A DNA stretch of 64,000 nt, from positions 17,715,710 to 17,779,709 of the forward strand of contig JAJEKV010000021.1 of NCBI GenBank assembly GCA_021234155.1. The letters run 5' to 3'. The DNA is from Isoetes taiwanensis. Its lineage: Eukaryota; Streptophyta; Lycopodiopsida; Isoetales; Isoetaceae. The notes beneath the pieces were generated by a model, which searched no databases, was not told the DNA's origin, and saw only the letters and a program-made list of their open reading frames with translations. The stretch's first letter is position 1, and every line of letters starts with the position of its first letter. Shown in pieces: positions 1 through 10,482 of this stretch. The translations under genes and the position numbers were made by a program.

Positions 1-380
1 TGTCAAGCAGTAAACTTATCTGAATGCATAAAGTATGGAGCATTTATCAGTCATATGCAGCAATAATCTAGCTTTTCATATTGAAACAATCCAATCAATG
101 CTGCCACTTTTCAAGATAGAACATACATCAGTTGCAAGAAAAAGAAATCAGCTTTCATTACCCAGGCCATTACTTTGATCTCTATTATACTACTAAGGTA
201 AAAGCTGGAAAACACTTTTGCAAATGCCTGTAAGCAACCAACGAACTGCCTATCCGTCCATATCTGATACCATAGACTATCCTAAACATCCCATTCAATA
301 TAATTTAAGAATCAAGATGCGATGCAAAAACCTGATTTTTGCTACTCCATGTATTGACTACTTCATGATTTTTGCTATCT
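1..380. other. AT-rich non-coding stretch
   Basis: I see no open frame, RNA gene or repeat that I can support here. The sequence is AT-rich and leads into the tandem duplication that follows. Confidence 0.5.
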
Positions 381-720
381 TACAGTAATTTTATAATGAA
401 GCAAAGCTATCTAATGGCTTACTACCTTCCAAAGTCGGCTGTAGAAGCAATATCAGAGAACAAAGGCCGGCTCCAAAAGCAAAACCACAACCAAAATAGC
501 CTGAGAAAAGAATGTTCTTTAGTATTTTTGACAAGAGTTGGAAAATACAAAAGCTGGAAGCAGATGCAAAGCTGGTACAGTGCTGTCTTACAATAATTTT
601 ATCATGAAGAAAAGTTACATTACGGCTTACTACATTCCAAAGTCGGCTGTAGAAGCAAGATCAGAGAACAAAGGCCGGCTCCAGAACAAACATCTGAGAA
701 AAAACCAGAACAAATAACTC
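381..720. repeat. Tandem duplication, 208-bp period
   Basis: Two diverged copies start at 381 and 589. Both carry a shared block around CCAAAGTCGGCTGTAGAAGC followed by AGAACAAAGGCCGGCTCCA. The copies differ by substitutions and small indels, so the duplication is not recent. The short frames over it are repeat shadows. Confidence 0.8.
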
Positions 721-774
721 TGAAAAAAAAAATCTTCTTCAGTACAATCTGAACATCGAATCCATGCCAGAATC

Positions 775-945
775 GATGGCGAGTTGTGCAGCTCCTTTAC
801 CTTGGGCGATGGCGACGATGATGGTGAGTTGTGCAGCTGTAAAGGGGACCACATCTATTGCAGCGGTATGCTCTTTGGAGATGATTCAGGTTGCCTGTAT
901 GCAGATTTCAAGAAGCCCTTGGAGATGATTCGGATGCCTGTATGG
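775..945. repeat. Two short local duplications
   Basis: GAGTTGTGCAGCT recurs at a spacing of about 45 bp (near 780 and 825). TTGGAGATGATTC followed by TGCCTGTATG recurs at about 47 bp (near 872 and 919). These look like slippage or unequal-exchange products. I support no gene across them. Confidence 0.65.
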
Positions 946-1185
946 TGTCTGATAAGAGTAAGAAGATTCGATGTGCTTCCAATCTATACTGGTCTTTCCA
1001 ATCCGACAGCATCAGATGGGCGCCAAAGGAGAAAGATGAGCTCAAAAAAATTCGTATAGAACGAACCCATCGGAATTTTTCCTTCTCTAGATTTTCTCAT
1101 TCAATGATTGCGGCCCATTCAAATTCGCATTTAATTCCGTCAACTGGAACCGCAGGGGGGGAGTTGGATGCCGGAGGGGGAATAC

Positions 1186-1275
1186 AATATGAAGGGAACG
1201 CCGCATGCGGTGTTACATGCGGCGTTCCCTGGCACAAATACCAAGATGCTCCAAAAATAAAAAAGAAGATGTTAA
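1186..1275. repeat. GC-rich hairpin element, copy 1
   Basis: Arms AGGGAACGCCGCATG (1193-1207) and CATGCGGCGTTCCCT (1216-1230) form a near-perfect inverted repeat around an 8-nt loop. Downstream lies the tract AATAAAAAAGAAGAT. The hairpin, the flanking GAAGG and the A-rich tract recur at 22.57 kb, so this is a dispersed repeat rather than a chance palindrome. Confidence 0.75.
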
Positions 1276-1689
1276 AGTACGATAGCCCTCTGATTCAATA
1301 CTAAACTACATATTAGGAAATTTGATCGTCTTTACATGGATGCCAAAGATCTGCAAAATGTTACAAAATGTTTTTTCATCCAATGGTGGTCCAAATCTAG
1401 AACAAGAATGAGCATGAGGCTCTAAGGTATAATAACTTAATCGTAATAATCGTTTGCTTAAAATCACTGTATTTTTTGGCTAATTTTATAGGGCATAAAA
1501 CTTCCATTGTGGAGCGGGGCCGCTATCCCCTGTTTCTTGTCGTGCAAAGCTCTGTTCCTTGCCACAAAATGGAAGTTGGTCACTGGAATTCGTTGTCATT
1601 GTGCCACGTGTCCTCCATTCCATCGCAGAATGGAAGTTGGCGGAGCTTTCTGCTCATCCGGTAAGAAGAAACCGGCAATCTGCAATCCG

Positions 1690-1975
1690 ATAAGAAGAAA
1701 TCGTTGAATCCGGGCTCTGCTACTGCTTAATCTGGCGCTTAATCATTGCAGTAATCAGAGACGAAATCGCTTGAATACGGGCTCTGCTACTGCTTAATCC
1801 GGCGCTTAATCATTGCAGTAATCAGAGAAGAAATTGTTTGAATCCGGGCTCTGCTACTGCTTAATCCGGCGCCCAATAAAGTCCAAGAATCCGGTGCTCT
1901 GCTACTGCTTAATTCGGCGCTACTGCTACTGCTTAATCCGGCGTCCAATGCTCTGCAATCCTTAGAAAGTCCAAG
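1690..1975. repeat. Degenerate tandem repeat, about 67 bp
   Basis: GCTCTGCTACTGCTTAAT recurs at 1714, 1781 and 1849 and then more irregularly. It is followed by CGGCGCTTAATCATTGCAG in the regular copies. A further 38-bp duplication (CCACCAGAAATCGAAGCC at 2047 and 2085) lies just downstream. No coding call is supportable. Confidence 0.8.
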
Positions 1976-2171
1976 AATCATACAGATTTAGTCATTTGCA
2001 GCTTCAAAATCCCCTGCTCAAGCCTTTCCTAATCCTCATGCTTAATCCACCAGAAATCGAAGCCTTTATCTGCTACTGCTTAATCCACCAGAAATCGAAG
2101 CCTTTATCTGCTTCGATTCTTGCAGAAACAAGAACCCAGCCCCACCAGAAATCGATGCGCTCCCAACTTCC

Positions 2172-2294
2172 ATTTTGTTGGGGAATGGAAGGGTCGCCCC
2201 TTTTCGGTTTGGAAGGGACCCCCTCCTGGCGGGGTCCCTTCGGGGTCCCTTCCAAACCGAAAAGGGGCGACCCCCTTCCATTCCCCAATACAAT
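2172..2294. repeat. Long hairpin with about 52-bp arms
   Basis: The left arm (2172-2222) and right arm (2242-2294) are inverted copies containing GGGAATGGAAGG, CGCCCCTTTTCGGTTTGG and AAGGGACCCC. The loop carries a further partial GGGGTCCCTT. The ends ATTTTGTTGGGG and CCCCAATACAAT extend the pairing. It resembles a small foldback or MITE. Open frames on both strands across it are an effect of the symmetry. Confidence 0.8.
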
Positions 2295-2791
2295 AGGTTT
2301 GATAAATGGCTTTGGTAAATAGAAATGCACAAAAAGATCGAAATAGTTTATGCACATAAGGATTGAAATGGACAGAAGGGCCAGGAGCATCGCAATATCT
2401 TTGGACTTTTGGTGATTGGCCGCATTGATTGAGGCAGAGATGGACATTCTTTTAAGCTTTACTCCGGCAGATTTCTTGTTAATACTGGCAGGAAAACTCA
2501 TCTCACGGTTGCATCTGTTTATCGAGAGTAAACTTCTTGCAAGGTACAAAGCTTTCTTTTTCCCAAATTTTTTGACAATGGCGTTTCCGTTTGATCCTAA
2601 AGAACCCATCTCTCATTTCATCTTCGCCATAGCTTCTCAGCCATAGCCGCTGCCATTGCTTCTCCATAGCCATCGCGGTCCACCATAGCTTCTCAACCAT
2701 AGTCCTTGCTATCGCTTCTCATCGCCACTGAGAGAAATTTTCAAGGTGCCACGTGGCAAATTAATACTGGACGTAATTTTAGCATTATTAT

Positions 2792-2948
2792 GTAATTGCC
2801 ATGAGTCGGTCATTCTGCCTGTAAAGGGACCGGCGGCGCTGTCAGACTCGGCGGCGCACTCGCGGATCCGTCGCTTGTGCACAACCTCGTTTTGCGGGGT
2901 CGCCGTAGCCCTTTACAGGGAGGAATGGGTCCCCTCATGGCAATTACC
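2792..2948. mobile_element. Foldback (MITE-like) element, family A copy 1
   Basis: The ends GTAATTGCCATGAG and CTCATGGCAATTAC are inverted repeats. Internally CATTC-GCCTGTAAAGGG pairs with CCCTTTACAGGGAGGAATG around a GC-rich core. The right flank reads TAGTACGTAATAAAC, which matches in inverse the left flank of copy 2 (GTTTATTACGT). The GC-rich core sits in AT-rich surroundings, consistent with insertion. The superfamily is unknown. Confidence 0.7.
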
Positions 2949-3024
2949 TAGTACGTAATAAACGGGAGGTCAAGATTACTGTCAAATTCCGTCCCTCCAA
3001 TTTTCGCGTAACATTCTTCGCCAC

Positions 3025-3215
3025 TTGCAGAGCGGCGCCGCTTTGCTCTGTTTCAATGCGCCGCTTTGCTCTGTTTCTGCGCCGCTTTGCTCTGTTTCAA
3101 CGCCGCTCTTCAAAACGACCTTCAAGGACACTGCCGGAACAAAGAAGCTCTGTTTTTGTAGAGCTCTGTTTCAGAACGACCTTCAAGGACACTGCCGGAA
3201 CAAAGAAGCTCTGTT
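3025..3215. repeat. Short tandem repeats
   Basis: GCGCCGCTTTGCTCTGTTTC is repeated three times (about 24 bp apart). It is followed by two copies of a block containing ACGACCTTCAAGGACACTGC and CGGAACAAAGAAGCTCTG. No gene is supported. Confidence 0.75.
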
Positions 3216-3512
3216 TTCAGAAGTAGGTTGAAGGACTCAAAGCGGAGAGCCAGCAATAGGTATCTGGCTTGCTTAAAGAACTCGGATGATGGCTATGGCG
3301 TCAAAAGGTCGGGAAAGGGGCTTCCAGCGTTTCTTTGGTGCAGCTTTGGTGATACTTCTTTAAAAAATGCACAAGATTTTGCCCTATTCCGGCTAGAACA
3401 GGATTCTGAGACCTTGATTCTGAGACCTTGATTCGATTTGCACCAGAAAAGAGGCGCTGGAACAGATGATTTCAAGAATTTTAGTCTTCATTTTCGTAAT
3501 CTTGACCTCCCT

Positions 3513-3684
3513 GTTTATTACGTCCCGTAATTGATGGCAGGGGGGCACTCCGCCCTCGTAGGGGCTCTTGGCGGCGCCGCCTTCGGCACTTTCGCGGCTC
3601 CGCCGCTCGTCGCCTTCGCTGGCGGCGCCGCCTCGAGCCCCTACGGGGCGGAATGCCTCCCCTGCCATCAATTACGTAGTACAA
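3513..3684. mobile_element. Foldback (MITE-like) element, family A copy 2
   Basis: Terminal inverted repeats GTAATTGATGGCAGGGG and CCCCTGCCATCAATTAC are followed inward by CACTCCGCCCTCGTAGGGG, pairing with CCCCTACGGGGCGGAATG. The core (GGCGGCGCCGCC and relatives) is almost all G and C. It shares end motifs, internal ATTC/GGAAT blocks and the flank CGTAGTAC with copy 1, about 720 bp away. The two are diverged members of one family. Confidence 0.75.
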
Positions 3685-3689
3685 AACAT

Positions 3690-4950
3690 AACTTTTCAAC
3701 AATGTAAGAACCTTTTGCGGCCAATGTGCATATGTTGATTAGGTGGCTATTGTTTACTACTCATATAGTACCACATCTAGATCCTCATATCACTTTATGA
3801 AACGGCAGGACAACCCCCTAGAAAATGTCAACTTAGTAATGGTGGAATTTTCATATTTGTTTGAACCCTACCATGTGAGAGGAGCATATCCCTTGATGGC
3901 AATTGTTGTCATTTTCATAAGACATAGAATGATCATTATCAATGGCATATTGTACAGATTGTAACACATCAATTTACAAATATTCACTATATACAAGGGA
4001 GGAATATTAAGGCATATTTGATATGTCTTCATGTTAAAGGGAAAGTCAGCAATAGGATGTGTGTACAATCGCATCTCTAGACAACGCCATCTTTTACGTG
4101 GCAGGTTATTGTAATCTTATTTACAATTGCCAAGATATATCTCTTAACAATGCCATCGTTTATATGGTGACTTTTAGCGACTTGACTGGCATTTGCTTAA
4201 ATTATGTTTGTCTTATACAATATAACAATCGGGTCAAGTCTTCTTGTGATGGTGCATTTTTGTGCTGCCATGTCTCATGCACCAATACAGAAGAATCACA
4301 TTCAGGTGCAATGGTATCAAGCGGTATCAATTGCAGCAACAACTCGCATCAAACTCAGTTTGATAAAAAAAATCTCTCGTTGATTGCAATATTGTTAGGG
4401 TAAGTTAACTGGCAGTGATTCTAAGTTTAGCAACCCAATCTCATCCCAATTACCTACCCTATAATAACCATAGGCATCGAAAAACTAGGAGTTAGTCTCC
4501 TAAATTTCCGGTCCCCATCCTTATTTTTCGGTTTGAATTTTTATTTGCCGGCAAACAAATTGTAGGAAATTGTGGGGTTTCCTTCAAAATCCGGCAAATA
4601 ATTTTGTGTTTCTATTCAAAATCCTTTGGAGCATGACACTTACCGGCAAATTATCTGGTTAGAGCTACTGGGGATTTCGAAGCCTGAATAACCATAGTTC
4701 CCATGACACTATATGATGCAGTACACTTGACTTCCTCAAATGTGACAGGAAAACTTTATGGTACAGTTCACTCATGGGGAAACTTTGAAGGTGCATGGCA
4801 ATATCCTAGCATTTGGTATATACTTTGGTCCATATTGGCGTTATGCGAGAGGAAAACTAATAAAAAACAAAAAACCAGAAGCACTGGTGTGCGTTTGTCT
4901 TGCACCCAATTTAGGCATTTGTCATTTCCTGCATGTTTAAACCTCCCTCT
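3690..4950. other. Non-coding flank upstream of DGAT1
   Basis: AT-rich sequence with only short frames that show no protein-like composition. It may contain the promoter and 5' leader of the DGAT1 frame. I cannot point to a convincing TATA box or transcription start. Confidence 0.4.
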
Positions 4951-5331
4951 CTAGGGCATACAAGGTCGCCCACCATCGCCCAACTTGGCCTCCAGCTTGG
5001 GTTCCTCCCGAGGATTTATTCTTCTAGCACGAGTCGCCAATCTTAAGCTTTCTTTCCGCTGTAAAAATTGGTTAGTTTTTCTTGCTGAAAATTTCTACTT
5101 CCTGTGGATGTAAGATTTGGTTGGCGTATTTCTCGTTAGTTGCAAGCCTAGAACCCCAGATTTGAACTGGATTTGATGTGTAGAAGGTCCGTGGATGAAG
5201 GGTTTCTGCTTATCTATCCGATTCTTTGGAGGGATATGTTCTTAATTGTGCAATAAGTTAGGTCAAGTGGGATACGTCTTTCCTGAAGACGATACACGAT
5301 TTTGTGTGGCAAATTCGAAGATATTTCATTC

Positions 5332-6801
5332 ATGAATTCTGTAAATGGATTTGAATCAGAAAATGAGCATCCTATGCACGAGAAACGGGCTTCAAATAAT
5401 ACTAGTACACCGCATAACACTCTTCTTCATAGGAAAGGTAGCTTATCAAAGAAATCTAATGCGGATTCTAAGGATGAACTGATCATGGAAAAAGAGGGCA
5501 AGCATAAATTGTATGATGAACACAACCGGCTTGCATACACTGTGAGGCCATCTGCACCTGCCCATAAACGGCTGAAAGAGAGTCCACTCAGTTCTGATGC
5601 AATATTTAGGCAGAGCCATGCTGGTCTGTTCAATCTATGCATAGTTGTTCTGGTGGCAGTTAACAGCAGATTAATTATCGAGAATATTATGAAATATGGT
5701 TTGCTGATTAGGACTGGTTTCTGGTTTAGCTCTAAGTCCTTAAAGGACTGGCCTCTTCTCATGTGTGGATTAACACTGCCAATCTTCCCAATTGTTGCTG
5801 TTTGTATTGAGAAACTAAAATTGCACTCATTGCCGGAAGGTATAGCTTGGAGTTTGCATGTGGTGAATTGGGTGATTGCACTTCTTTATCCTGTATATGT
5901 CATTGAGAAAGTGCAGTCTGATTTTCTTTCTGGTCTTATCTTGATGGAGATTGCCATAACAGGCTTCTTGAAGCTCGTTTCTTATACTCATAGTAATTCA
6001 GATGCTAGATACCTTGCACTATCAGGTAAAAAAATGGAATTTGCAGGTGAAATGCAAAAGGTTGAATATCCTGATAACATTACTCTTGGAAACATGGCAT
6101 ATTTCATTATTGCGCCGACTTTGTGCTATCAACCTTCGTATCCTAGATCACCTTCAATACGTAAAGGATGGGCTCTTAGACAAGTGGCAAAATTACTTGT
6201 GTTTACAGGGTTGATGGGATTTATTATAGAGCAGTATATCAATCCGACAGTAAAGAACTCTACTCATCCACTGAAAGGGAACTATTTATATGCAATAGAG
6301 AGGGTTTTGAAATTATCCATACCAACTTTATATGTTTGGCTCTGCATGTTCTACAGTTTTTTCCATTTATGGTTGAATATTATAGCTGAAGTGGTGCGAT
6401 TTGGAGACCGTGAATTTTACAAAGATTGGTGGAATGCAAGGACAGTTGAAGAATATTGGAGAATGTGGAACATGCCTGTGCATAGGTGGCTTGTCCGACA
6501 TGTATATTTCCCATGCCTTCGTCTTGGACTATCCAGGCAGAATGTAGTTGTTATTGTGTTCGCCATTTCAGCAATTTTTCATGAGTTATGCGTAGGCATA
6601 CCCTGCCATATGCTGCGGGGCTGGGCATTTGTGGGTATTATGTTTCAAGTGCCTCTGGTAGTTTTAACAAACTATTTGCAGAGGAAGTTTCAAAGTTCAA
6701 TGGTTGGGAACATGATTTTCTGGTTTTTTTTCTGCATAGTTGGGCAGCCCATGAGTTTACTTCTGTATTATCATGATTTTGTGGATCAACAGCGGGCATG
6801 A
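5332..6801 (+). CDS. DGAT1: Diacylglycerol O-acyltransferase 1, single exon
   Basis: Acyl-CoA:diacylglycerol acyltransferase of the MBOAT family. It adds the third acyl chain in triacylglycerol synthesis in the ER membrane. The frame gives 489 residues from the ATG at 5332; codons upstream stay open but start with TTG. Residues 1-90 are polar, as in plant DGAT1. Several hydrophobic segments follow from about residue 100. The MBOAT marks are present: FYKDWWN at 362-368, EYWRMWNMPVHRW just after, and the active-site His in FHELC at 417, with the same spacing as in animal DGAT1. The C-terminal VGNMIFWFFFCIVGQPM and LLYYHDF are typical of plants. Length matches the family. Plant DGAT1 genes normally have many introns; this one has none, so it is probably an intact retrocopy. 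No poly-A tract or target duplication is clear. Confidence 0.93.
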   Translation: MNSVNGFESENEHPMHEKRASNNTSTPHNTLLHRKGSLSKKSNADSKDELIMEKEGKHKLYDEHNRLAYTVRPSAPAHKRLKESPLSSDAIFRQSHAGLFNLCIVVLVAVNSRLIIENIMKYGLLIRTGFWFSSKSLKDWPLLMCGLTLPIFPIVAVCIEKLKLHSLPEGIAWSLHVVNWVIALLYPVYVIEKVQSDFLSGLILMEIAITGFLKLVSYTHSNSDARYLALSGKKMEFAGEMQKVEYPDNITLGNMAYFIIAPTLCYQPSYPRSPSIRKGWALRQVAKLLVFTGLMGFIIEQYINPTVKNSTHPLKGNYLYAIERVLKLSIPTLYVWLCMFYSFFHLWLNIIAEVVRFGDREFYKDWWNARTVEEYWRMWNMPVHRWLVRHVYFPCLRLGLSRQNVVVIVFAISAIFHELCVGIPCHMLRGWAFVGIMFQVPLVVLTNYLQRKFQSSMVGNMIFWFFFCIVGQPMSLLLYYHDFVDQQRA

Positions 6802-7600
6802 TATAAACAATGAGAAGGAAGTGAAAGGAAGTGAAGGCCCTAAATTGTGAGTGATATAGCCTTGTTGCGAAATGCTGGACTACTCAAATCAACTGTGTTA
6901 AAGTCTATCATCCATCCTTAACCACATTGGTTAAAATAAGTGTCTTTCAGCGGCATTGAATTGAAGAAATTCTTTGTTCTTAATTGAGTTACTCTCTCAA
7001 TTGTATTATTAGCATATTTGTTTGCATGTCAGACCATCCTTATCAGGCATAATCTTCCATGATAAATGAATTGTTCATGCCTATGTGCCAGACTCCAGAA
7101 ATGGATTGTGCATGAGAGACATCAAAATGGCCAGGGTTATTGTTTGATTTCTTCCTCACCATGTTCTGTATTCTAACTATTATATTATTTGGTGAAAAGG
7201 CCTACGTGTAGCTGGGTTCTGGACTCTTTTAATTGGCTGATTTGACAAGCTGCTTCAACAGCATTTCTGTCCTTGTAATGCATTATCTGTAGCATTTTCT
7301 CAGACAGGTCCTATGAATTTTTGTGGGGTTCTATCTCTGTTGCTTTCATCACCTGAAAGCTGTGCATTTTTTTCAATTAAAATGCTACCGTGGACATAAA
7401 TTGCGAAAACTTGGTCTATTAGATATAAAATTTGAGATGGTTTTATTGAAAGCAATTTGGAAAATCTTCCTTAGCAGATTTATTGTGCTGCCCTTACTGG
7501 ATTCCTGCCAGCATTTTCCAGATGGTAAATAAATTTAGACCGAACTTGTCTTAGATTAAGCAGAAAGATGGATTCTGATTATTTTTAGTGGACTTTGTGA
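6802..7600. other. DGAT1 3' flank
   Basis: Non-coding AT-rich sequence that probably includes the 3' UTR. GATAAATGAA near 7060 and AAATAAATTT near 7527 could serve as polyadenylation signals, but neither is decisive. There is no long A-tract that would prove retroposition. Confidence 0.4.
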
Positions 7601-7810
7601 TTTTTCTATTTTGTGGCCGGCTGTTCCTTGTAGTTTTTTGGGTTGTCCAAAGGGGCGGTTATTGGCTTGTTTTAATAAACTTTGGGTGATTTTTCGTTCT
7701 ATTTTGTGGCCGGCTGTTCCTTGTAGTTTTTTAGGTTGTCTAAAGGGGCAACTCTGGGGTTATTGGCTTGTTTTGGCAACTCTGGGGTTATTGGCTTGTT
7801 TTGATAGATT
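7600..7810. repeat. Tandem duplication, about 95 bp
   Basis: TCTATTTTGTGGCCGGCTG with CCTTGTAGTTTTTT and GGTTGTC occurs twice (near 7605 and 7700). GGGGTTATTGGCTTGTTTTG then repeats at about 32-bp spacing. No gene is supported. Confidence 0.75.
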
Positions 7811-8154
7811 TTGGTGTCTATTTTTTGGGCTTTCCTTGCCCGTTACATGCGTGAGGTTAAAAATTCCTTAACGATTTGACACGTGGAATCCATTATCTAC
7901 GTCCTGTTCAATTTTCAGGCAGTCGATAGTATGCACATATATGTATTTTGCTTCTTGGAGCAGGTTTTGTTCATATCACGCTTGATCCTCTGTAAACCTA
8001 AAGAACAGTTAGGTGCTGTTCTGCCCCCTTGTCCAACACTATGCTGCCATGTGGCCATTTTTAGCACACTTTTATTTTCAGGAAGTACAGTGACAAAATG
8101 TTTAATCTTGTTTAATCTTTTTTGTGGTGGCTCTGTTCCAGCCATTGGATTGTT

Positions 8155-8495
8155 GGCATGTGGTGCAGAACAACACCTAACTCCCCCACGTTATAGAGAA
8201 GCCCGGCTTTTGTTGACACGAGGTGCAGAACAACACCTAACTCTCCTCCACGTTATAGGGAAGCCCATTTAGTGGGCTTTCCTATAGGCAAAAGCATGAC
8301 ATCTAACTCTCCTCCACCTAACTCTCCCCCACGTTATAGAGAAGCCCGGCTTTTGTTGATTCGAGGTGCAGAACAACACCTAACTCTCCTCCACGTTATA
8401 GGGAAGCCCATTTAGTGGGCTTTCCTATAGGCAAAAGCATGACATCTAACTCTCCTCCACGTTATAGGGAAGCCCATTTAGTGGGCTTTCCTATA
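8155..8495. repeat. 143-bp tandem repeat with internal hairpin
   Basis: GAGGTGCAGAACAACACC recurs at 8220 and 8363, with a partial copy near 8160. Each unit holds CCACGTTATAG and the inverted repeat AGGGAAGCCCATTTAGTGGG-CTTTCCT, which appears three times (near 8258, 8402 and 8466). The copies are nearly identical, so the array is young. No coding content is seen. Confidence 0.85.
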
Positions 8496-8499
8496 TACA

Positions 8500-9229
8500 T
8501 ACATGGCAAAAGCATGATATGTTTCTTGGATATATCACTTTCGATGAAGAGCTTATGTTCCAATTTGTATAGAAGACGGGGATAAGTCGCATTTAATTAA
8601 AGTGGGTTTCATGCCATTCCCACTTTTTTTTAGAGCCTTGTTATTTTACACGAAAAGAACGAGGGAAACTTTTAAAACCACATTATTGCTTTAGAAGATG
8701 CCTGTTTTCCTCTAAGAAAGAAAATATTAAGGAAAATTAAATGGGCTATTTTTCTCAGTTAGCGAGTCGAGAAGATAAAGAGCACAGCTAAAACCAATGA
8801 AAATGCTATCTCGCTGTAAACAAAGTGCTGATCTGCCCTGAATTTTTATTCATAAATAATTTCATTACATTGTATTTTATAGTGGTTGAAGATACCATGA
8901 TGGTCGGGCTAGCACAAATATTACGTCATCTTCGCACACAGACTACCTACTGGGAACAACATCCAGAGCAAGGTCCGAGGTGTTCCAAGGCTTGAGAGCA
9001 ACTTGAAGAGAATAGAAATTTGAACACGCTGACCTGACCAATGCATGTCACCAACCTCTTTTCGTCCTCTTTCTTCAATGAACGGGTCTTTCCATGGCTC
9101 CTGATCATGTCCTTTCTGTTCGCGATCTGTACTAGGAAAGGCAAAATCAAGTTAATGCAAGTGATGCTACAGACAATACAAATAAAAAAACAACCAGTTC
9201 TAAGGGCCATTTCTGAAGAAAGTAGGTCT
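8500..9229. other. Non-coding spacer
   Basis: AT-rich sequence without a supportable gene, between two repeat arrays. The long minus-strand frame that enters from the right is built from the palindromic repeat array. Confidence 0.4.
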
Positions 9230-9895
9230 GAGGCCCTTTCTGAGTCGAGAAAGGGCCCTAAGGCCCCTCTGAGGGCCTTTCTCGACTCGCGAGTCGAAAA
9301 ATGTAGCTTAGAGCCCCAAAAAAACAAAACAAAAAAAAAAATTCCCCCTTTTTTTAAGTAGGAAAAAAAGGGCTTTTGAGGGCATTTCTCGGAGTCGAGA
9401 AAGACCCTGAAGACCCCTCTGATGGCCTTTCTCGACTCGCGAGTTGAGCCAGTTTTGAGGGCCTTTCTCGACTCGCGAGTCGAGAAAGGCAGCTCAAGGT
9501 GAAAAATGCAATTCTGAGGGTCGAGAAAGAGGGCCTTTCTCGACTCGTAAGTCGAGAAAAGCAGCTCAAGATGAAAAATGCAGTTTTGAGGGTCGACAAA
9601 CGCATTTTTGAGCACGAGTCGAGAAAGACAGGTCAGAGTGAGAAATGCAGTTCCAAGAATCGAGAAACACAGTTCTGAGGCCCTCTCTCGACTCGCGAGT
9701 CGAGACAGGCAGCTCAGGCTGAAGAACATAGTTCTAAGGGTCGAGAAACGCAGTTCTGAGGGTCTTTCTCAACTCACGAGTCGAGAAAGGCAGCTCAAGG
9801 TGAAAACGCAGTTCTGAGGGTCGAGAAATGCAGTTTTGAGGGTTGAGAAACACAGTTCTGAGAATCGAGAAACGCAGTTCTAATGCACAACATAT
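9230..9895. repeat. Array built on an 18-bp CTCGACTCGCGAGTCGAG palindrome
   Basis: The palindrome is perfect at 9467-9484 and 9687-9704. It is near-perfect at 9281-9298, 9431-9448, 9539-9556 and 9768-9785. Spacers of about 60-150 bp carry GAGAAAGGCAGCTCAAGGTG, AAAATGCAGTTCTGAGG and GGTCGAGAAA. Because the array is palindromic and short-period, frames stay open on both strands, including a 260-codon minus frame. That frame is repetitive (RLASRERPS-like) and I do not treat it as a gene. Confidence 0.85.
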
Positions 9896-10027
9896 CCTAT
9901 GCATTTTTTATGTATACATATATGAAAAAATAGACCCTCTCCCTTTTTTAATATGTCAATGTTTACCCATAGCTTTATTCAAAGATAGCTTTTTTGAATG
10001 GGACACTATATACTATGTATTTTCTTA

Positions 10028-10482
10028 GGGAAAAACTCCAAAATACCCTTATGTTTTGCTAAAATTCAGAAAATGCCATTAGTTTTAGGGGTATTTTTAT
10101 GGAAATGACTATAACTTTTTTATAATGATCCAAATGGAAATGTGCCTTTCAGATAGATTGTAGAAGAGAATGAGATCTTTCCAGCAAAGGTCAGATTACT
10201 TAAATCGGAGTTCGAAATCACAAGTTATGTTCTTTTTAATACACAAGAAAATTTACAAATTTAAGAGGGATTTATGAGACCATAACTTAAGATTTCAGAC
10301 TCCGACTGAGGAGTTCTTAACTTTGATGGAAAGATCTCATTCTCCTCTATAAGATATCTGAAGGACAAATTCTCATAAAAATTATCGCAAAAAAGTTACA
10401 GTTATTTCCATAAAAATACCCTAAAAACTAGGGGCGTTTTGGCAATTTTAGCAAAACATAAGGGCATTTTGGAGTTTTTTCC
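10028..10482. mobile_element. MITE with long terminal inverted repeats
   Basis: The ends GGGAAAAACTCCAAAATACC and GGCATTTTGGAGTTTTTTCC are inverted. Pairing continues inward through CTTATGTTTTGCTAAAAT, TTTTTATGGAAAT and GAGAATGAGATCTTTCC, so nearly the whole 455 bp folds back. Flanking 9-mers ATTTTCTTA (10019-10027) and ATTTTGTTT (10483-10491) match at 7 of 9, suggesting a 9-bp target duplication as made by Mutator-type elements. It has no coding capacity. The Mutator assignment is inference. Confidence 0.8.

Noticed and set aside
2073-2609. 178-codon minus-strand frame
   Set aside because: Its middle crosses the long hairpin and its ends cross short repeats; no protein family is apparent.
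8947-9729. 260-codon minus-strand frame
   Set aside because: It is made of the palindromic tandem repeat, which keeps several frames open on both strands. The protein is repetitive (RLASRERPS-like) and matches nothing recognisable.
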